Assembly (NCBI GenBank): GCA_009829735.1
Contig: CM020618.1
Coordinates: 5,144,882 to 5,208,881, forward strand
Direction of reading: 5' to 3'
Origin: Pyropia yezoensis
Taxonomy: Eukaryota; Rhodophyta; Bangiophyceae; Bangiales; Bangiaceae
Length of the DNA: 64,000 nt
Below the pieces are notes generated by a model. That model saw only the letters and a list, made by a program, of their open reading frames with translations. It made no database searches and was not told the origin of the DNA. The first letter of the stretch is position 1; every line of letters begins with the position of its first letter. Of the stretch, positions 60,124 through 64,000 are shown one piece after another. Made by a program: the position numbers and the translations under genes.

Positions 60124-61003
60124 GGCGGCACGGGCAGCCACGACGGCAGCAGGTGGCAACTACCTTGGCAGAAAATTAGGGGGGTGGTTGGCGGGGGGGG
60201 GCAACAGCTGCGGTGTGCGCGAGTGGCGATGTCGGCGGCGGGCTGTGGTCTCGCTCATTCCCCCGCCAGCCGCCTCTCAAAAAGCCCTCGTGAGCGTGCC
60301 GCTTGCCGGTATGCTGCCAGGTGCGCGCTCGCGGACCTTGCCACCGAGTGCGTGGCGTACAGCCGTGGGGCGAGGGAGAGGATGGAGTGCTGCGCACTCG
60401 CACCGCCGCGGTCGCCTTGCCAGCTGCGTGCGGCGGCGACCTTCGCAGGGGGGGGGGAGAGCCGTTGCCGAGCAACGTCTGTAGGGCGGGCGAGGTAGCG
60501 CGGAGCAGATGAAAGAGGTTGTCACAGCGCACTCTCACACCCCCCTGTGGTGCTGTTCAACAGCGCAAGTTGCTGGCACGACGGCGGTTGGGGGCCGGAC
60601 CGTGTCTGATGGTCGGAACTGCGTCATGGAGTAGACCAAACCGATGCCGCTGATTGGCGCACGGGCCTCCGTAGAGGGACCTGTGGGGCCCTGCTCTGGA
60701 AACCCACGCTCCGCCCTCCACCGAACACGTGGGGCGAGAGCACGGCGGTCGACCTGTCGTATCCTGCGCACACCGCAGACCAACAACGGCGCACTCCTCC
60801 TCACCGGATCGCTCCGATGACGTGGCTGCTGGGGGTTGGCGGGGCGGTTGCGGCCGGCCCAAATCCCGACCTCTCTCACGGGGCCCTCGGATGGTCCATG
60901 ATTTGACAGGCGTGTGAGCGCAACGAGATTGTCTGTGGCGGAAGTGGACAGATATGGAGAGGCTGCCCAGGTCACCTCGGCTACGCACCAGCCTCGCTTG
61001 CTA
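60124..61003. other. Intergenic
   Basis: Promoter region of the acyl-CoA synthetase gene at the left; no gene is recognised. Confidence 0.5.
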
Positions 61004-63031
61004 TTACTGTAACAGAGCACGTCGAGTGACATATCCTTTGTGATGGGCACTCAGCCCTTCTTGCACTCCTCGGACTTCCCCGCCCCCCGTAGGTAGACAC
61101 TGGCACCCCTGAAGAGCTGCGGCTGACGCCTCGAAGGCCTTGTCAGTGAGCGTTCGTACCAGCGTGGCGAGCACCTTGACCTCCGCCGCAGAATCAACGT
61201 CTGCTCCCCTGAAGGAAGGGAGTTTCTCAGCCTCGACCACCATAGCGCCAACAGCGACACAAAGAGGCTGATATGCAGGCAGACCGGGTCGCCTGGCCTC
61301 GACCAGAACGCGCCGTGAGGAGGCTGGTCGCTGCATCCACGATGGCTGCAGGCGCCCTACATGGTACCAACGAAACAGGCAGGTAGCCAGGACACGCACG
61401 GAAGCTCCATCGTGGAAGAAAAGGTTACAGGCCTCCAGTCTTGTCGGGGTGAGGAGACCACCAACAGCCCAGGTAGAGGAAGTGATGCACCAGTGATACG
61501 GACGGCCGCAAAAGCGGTTGCTCGTACAACAAAGGGATGCCTGCGTTGAGGTCGCAGTGACTGCGCTGGTGGCCATGCGCTGGTGGCCATGCACGGGGCG
61601 GGCGAGTTGAGCACGTCGGGGGGCAAACCGGGCAGGGCAACCCAGCCTGGTACGTACACACCGCGTCATGAGCAAGAGACCTGATGAGATATATATGCAG
61701 TGCTTGCCCGCACGACCACTCCCCTCATCCGCAACGCCGCCCCCCCCGCCCCCCCCGCCCCTACAAAACCCGCTCCCACACCCCACAAACACCACAGCCG
61801 AGGAGCACCCCCCCCCCCCCGGCCCACACGCCACCCCCAGCAACCGCTCCCCGCAGCCACCGTCGGCGTGCGCGGCGAGCACGTCAGCCAGACGGCATCG
61901 AGCGGACGACAGCGCCCCCCCATCGCCGCCCCAGACACCGCCACCGCTAGCGTCAACCTCAATGGGCGCATGCACGCCGCACCCAGCGGCACAGGTGACG
62001 CCCCGGCCGACGGGCCACGGCGCCAGCACGTCCGCTTCGCACACGGGGCATAGCACGGGGCACAACGCGCCGTCCTCGACGGCGGCAGTGTCCGAGACGG
62101 TGGGATTGCCGCCGCTGTCTCCCAGGGTCATCCGTGATTGCCACTCAATGAGTTCGTCCAGGTCCGCGTCGGCGTCATCGTCTGCGCCGACAGCCTCGCC
62201 GGCGGCAGCAGTGGTAGCAGGAGGGAGGGCGGCAGTGGCCGTCGCATGAACTGCGTCCATGGCGTCTGCGGGGAGGATGGCAGAAGCCCCCGCTCCCCGC
62301 CCGCCACCACTGGAGATGTAGGCGTCCACACGGGCAGACTCCTCGGCGGCCGTCTCATCGGCCAGGGCAGCCTCCACCTCAGCGAGCACCCCCTCCAGCT
62401 CATCACCAGTCAGGTCCACCCACCCTTCGGAAGCGGCGGCCGCCACCACCTGTTCGCGAACCTCGGCAGCGTGGGGAGTGGCCGCAGCCCCAAGGTCGCC
62501 GCTGGGTGCCGCGCCCCCAAACGCGTACACAGCACCTGTGGCTATCACGGGAGACGTCACTAGAGGCCGCGGTGGTGGCGGCGGCGAGCAGTAGCAGTCG
62601 GCACTGGCAGCGGAAGAAGCCCACCTCGTATCCCCCCCCCGCCCCGGCACACACCCAAAGGGCACGGCCACCGCGACGTCCCCCCGTCGTGGGGGCACCC
62701 CCTTAACGGGCGAACAGATGGGCGACGACGGGGGCGACCACACCGCCGGGGAGAGCTTCGACACAGCTTGGGGAAGGGCCAGGCGGCTCTCCCCGTCTCC
62801 AGCAGCAGCAGCAAGGGCGGCCGCCACGGCCGACCCCTCTACACCGCCCCCCACCCCGCCCACTCGCCGCCGCGCGTCCACCACAGCCGCCCGGTTGGCC
62901 TTGACGCGTGACAGACAGCGGGCCACAAAAGCGGGGCGCCATGGAGGGGGGGGGGCGGTGCGCGACGAAGCCGCCGACCGGGCGGCCGCGCGGGCAGCGG
63001 CCGACCGGAGGGGTGGTGAGGGGGAATGCAT
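61004..63031 (-). CDS. RPA-interacting protein (RIP/RPAIN) homologue; C-terminal end uncertain
   Basis: Members of this family carry replication protein A into the nucleus. ATG at 63031 (MHSPSPPLR). The N-terminal signature WRPAFVARCLSRVKANRAA (about residues 31-50) matches the family's W-K-x-x-F-x-x-R-C-x-x-R-hK start. A helical acidic middle holds GWVDLTGDELEGVLAEVEAA and DLDELIEWQSRM. The C-terminal zinc-binding region starts LCPVCEADVL, continues CAAGCGVHAPIE, has a spacer helix LADVLAAHADGGCG and ends CSSAVVFVGCGSGFC, the Cys/His order of RPAIN proteins. The frame remains open to 61004 (675 residues), but the last 220 residues after the zinc region look non-coding (lower GC, no pattern). 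The real end is probably near 61750, by an intron or frameshift at C/G runs. Confidence 0.75.
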   Translation of the reverse strand: MHSPSPPLRSAAARAAARSAASSRTAPPPPWRPAFVARCLSRVKANRAAVVDARRRVGGVGGGVEGSAVAAALAAAAGDGESRLALPQAVSKLSPAVWSPPSSPICSPVKGVPPRRGDVAVAVPFGCVPGRGGDTRWASSAASADCYCSPPPPPRPLVTSPVIATGAVYAFGGAAPSGDLGAAATPHAAEVREQVVAAAASEGWVDLTGDELEGVLAEVEAALADETAAEESARVDAYISSGGGRGAGASAILPADAMDAVHATATAALPPATTAAAGEAVGADDDADADLDELIEWQSRMTLGDSGGNPTVSDTAAVEDGALCPVLCPVCEADVLAPWPVGRGVTCAAGCGVHAPIEVDASGGGVWGGDGGALSSARCRLADVLAAHADGGCGERLLGVACGPGGGGCSSAVVFVGCGSGFCRGGGGGGGGVADEGSGRAGKHCIYISSGLLLMTRCVRTRLGCPARFAPRRAQLARPVHGHQRMATSAVTATSTQASLCCTSNRFCGRPYHWCITSSTWAVGGLLTPTRLEACNLFFHDGASVRVLATCLFRWYHVGRLQPSWMQRPASSRRVLVEARRPGLPAYQPLCVAVGAMVVEAEKLPSFRGADVDSAAEVKVLATLVRTLTDKAFEASAAALQGCQCLPTGGGEVRGVQEGLSAHHKGYVTRRALLQ

Positions 63032-63495
63032 AGCAGAGGGGGGGGAGGAGCACAGTGGGAGCGACGCCACACAGAAAAGGGGATAGTCAAGGGTGGAGAG
63101 GAGGACAGCAGCTCGGTGGAGGGGGAGGAATTGGGGGGGGGCACCCGCGCAACAGGGCGGGTGGATGCCGTGGACGGCAAAGAGAGCGGGCACGGACGCG
63201 GACACCTCGCGCGCGACGCCTCCACTTCGAGAGGCGAGAGCGACCGACGTCCGGGCTGCCAGCGTGGGAGTGCCGCGTGGCAACGCGCGCGCGCAGCGGG
63301 ATGGAAAGCGCGTGCATCCAAGAAAGTACATAAATGTAGCCCCCCTTGTGCTTCTATCTCGCATGCCAGCGGTAACCAGAGCAGGAGAGACCGAGGAGGA
63401 GAAGTACCAATAACGTGACTTTTAGTCCAAATAGCGGGCTAGACAAACTCCCCCATGGCAGTTAGTTGACCGACAGCTAAGGTCGGCCCCGCGGA
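63032..63495. other. Intergenic, RPAIN-like promoter side
   Basis: The RPAIN-like frame is open upstream to about 63364, but homology starts at 63031. No further gene. Confidence 0.5.
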
Positions 63496-63810
63496 CTAAA
63501 CAAAGCGAATGCAAACGGTTGCGCACACAGTCAAGAGGGTACAAAAGTCGCAGCGGCTTCTTGCCGCTACGTCCTCGTGAGCGCAATCGGTGAAATAGAA
63601 GAATACAGGGCGCTTGACGTCCTCGGTCTCATCCACAACGTCCGGCGCAATAAGCCGGCACTTGTGCAAAAAGCGACGTTCACGACAGACGTCGGGGAGG
63701 ATGGTGGGCGCGCGCGGGATGCCGCCCGCGCGAGGAGAACAAGGACGCTGCCAGCCGTCGTCGGCGAGGCAGGGGGCGGTGCTCCTCGCGTACATGTAGT
63801 CGGCCGGGGA
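63496..63810 (-). CDS. Unidentified cysteine-containing protein, 3' end (5' part beyond or near window edge)
   Basis: About 105 codons to a TAA/TAG-type stop at 63496. The frame reads YARSTAPCLADDGWQRPC, then VCRERRFLHKCRLIAPDVVD, RPVFFYFTDCAHEDVAARSR and CDFC: six or more cysteines, aromatic strands, and moderate codon bias, unlike the GC artefact ORFs around it. I do not recognise the family; the Cys pattern suggests a disulfide-rich extracellular or lumenal domain. Upstream at 63811-63828 there are G and C runs, beyond which a neighbouring minus frame stays open to about 63905, so the gene may continue leftward of a homopolymer error or an intron and leave the window at 64000. Confidence 0.45.
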   Translation of the reverse strand, partial: SPADYMYARSTAPCLADDGWQRPCSPRAGGIPRAPTILPDVCRERRFLHKCRLIAPDVVDETEDVKRPVFFYFTDCAHEDVAARSRCDFCTLLTVCATVCIRFV

Positions 63811-64000
63811 GGGGGGCCTCCCCCCCCCAGCCGGCGGTTGGTGCCTGCCACAGCCCGAGCGCCCCTGCCATCCGTGCCAGCCGTGGGGCGAGACAGTCCC
63901 CCCACAAGGCCCGTGGTGGGGGGGGTGGCGGCGGTTGTGCCGTGCGAGGGCAGCCGCCCGTCGCCGCTGGTCCGCTGGGCACGCTCAGCGCCCCACGTCG

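Noticed and set aside
61685-61696. GATATATATGC as a TATA box
   Set aside because: Lies inside or just 3' of the minus-strand RPAIN-like gene with no downstream gene to serve.
61004-61740. C-terminal 220 codons of the RPAIN-like frame as part of the protein
   Set aside because: Sequence after the zinc-binding region has lower GC and no family match, and RPAIN proteins end soon after their last CxxC; the frame is probably open by chance.
1-64000. tRNA, rRNA and CRISPR arrays
   Set aside because: Scanned for T-loop-like GTTCRA contexts, rRNA core motifs and regularly spaced repeats. Only isolated GTTCGAA/GTTCAAG hits without matching arms were found; the sole tandem array is the intronic 35 bp minisatellite.

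Overview
This is a gene-sparse, very GC-rich nuclear eukaryotic window. Third-codon positions are almost all G or C, homopolymer and CG-trinucleotide tracts are long, most genes are single long ORFs, and at least one GT-AG intron can be read. The best hint of lineage is the truncated NADPH oxidase at the left edge. It carries four extra transmembrane helices and a long low-complexity insert inside its NADPH-binding part, an arrangement I recall as typical of red algal oxidases (Chondrus, Porphyra/Pyropia). Together with the GC content and scarce introns this suggests a bangiophyte red alga. That is an inference, not a proof.

Layout: 1-18 kb holds the oxidase 3' end, a secreted trypsin-like protease (4550-5878), an unrecognised multi-pass membrane protein with less biased codon use (6451-8052), a possible tail-anchored protein (9141-10154, minus), a secreted beta-sandwich-like protein (13438-14247, minus) and a second unidentified multi-pass membrane protein (16118-17701). 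From 18116 to 23612 lies an apparently intact tyrosine-recombinase retrotransposon of the DIRS superfamily with PAT/Ngaro-type split direct repeats: Gag-like ORF, reverse transcriptase/RNase H/methyltransferase-like ORF and YR recombinase. It sits about 140 bp upstream of a gene resembling GPI-transamidase subunit PIG-S (23749-26334). Next come an Aurora kinase (26894-28054, minus) and a short-chain dehydrogenase with an altered active site (30092-30892). A gene-poor stretch of about 7 kb with extreme homopolymers follows, then an A/B-type cyclin (38198-40162) and another empty 5.7 kb.

The right quarter is gene-dense: APC/C subunit 2 (45828-48675, minus, reading frame broken twice at homopolymer runs), a spliced mitochondrial-type ribosomal protein bS16 (49387-50211, minus), a divergent SUCO/Slp1-type SUN protein (50603-53461), a calnexin P-domain relic (53651-53880), bystin (54721-56526), a long acyl-CoA synthetase (56863-60123, minus), an RPA-interacting-protein homologue (to 63031, minus) and the 3' end of an unknown gene at the right edge.

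Three mitotic regulators (Aurora kinase, cyclin, APC2) lie within about 22 kb, though other genes are interspersed. Several proteins act in the ER or secretory membrane system (PIG-S-like, SUCO-like, calnexin relic). Most non-coding sequence shows many spurious GC-driven ORFs on all frames and no recognisable gene.
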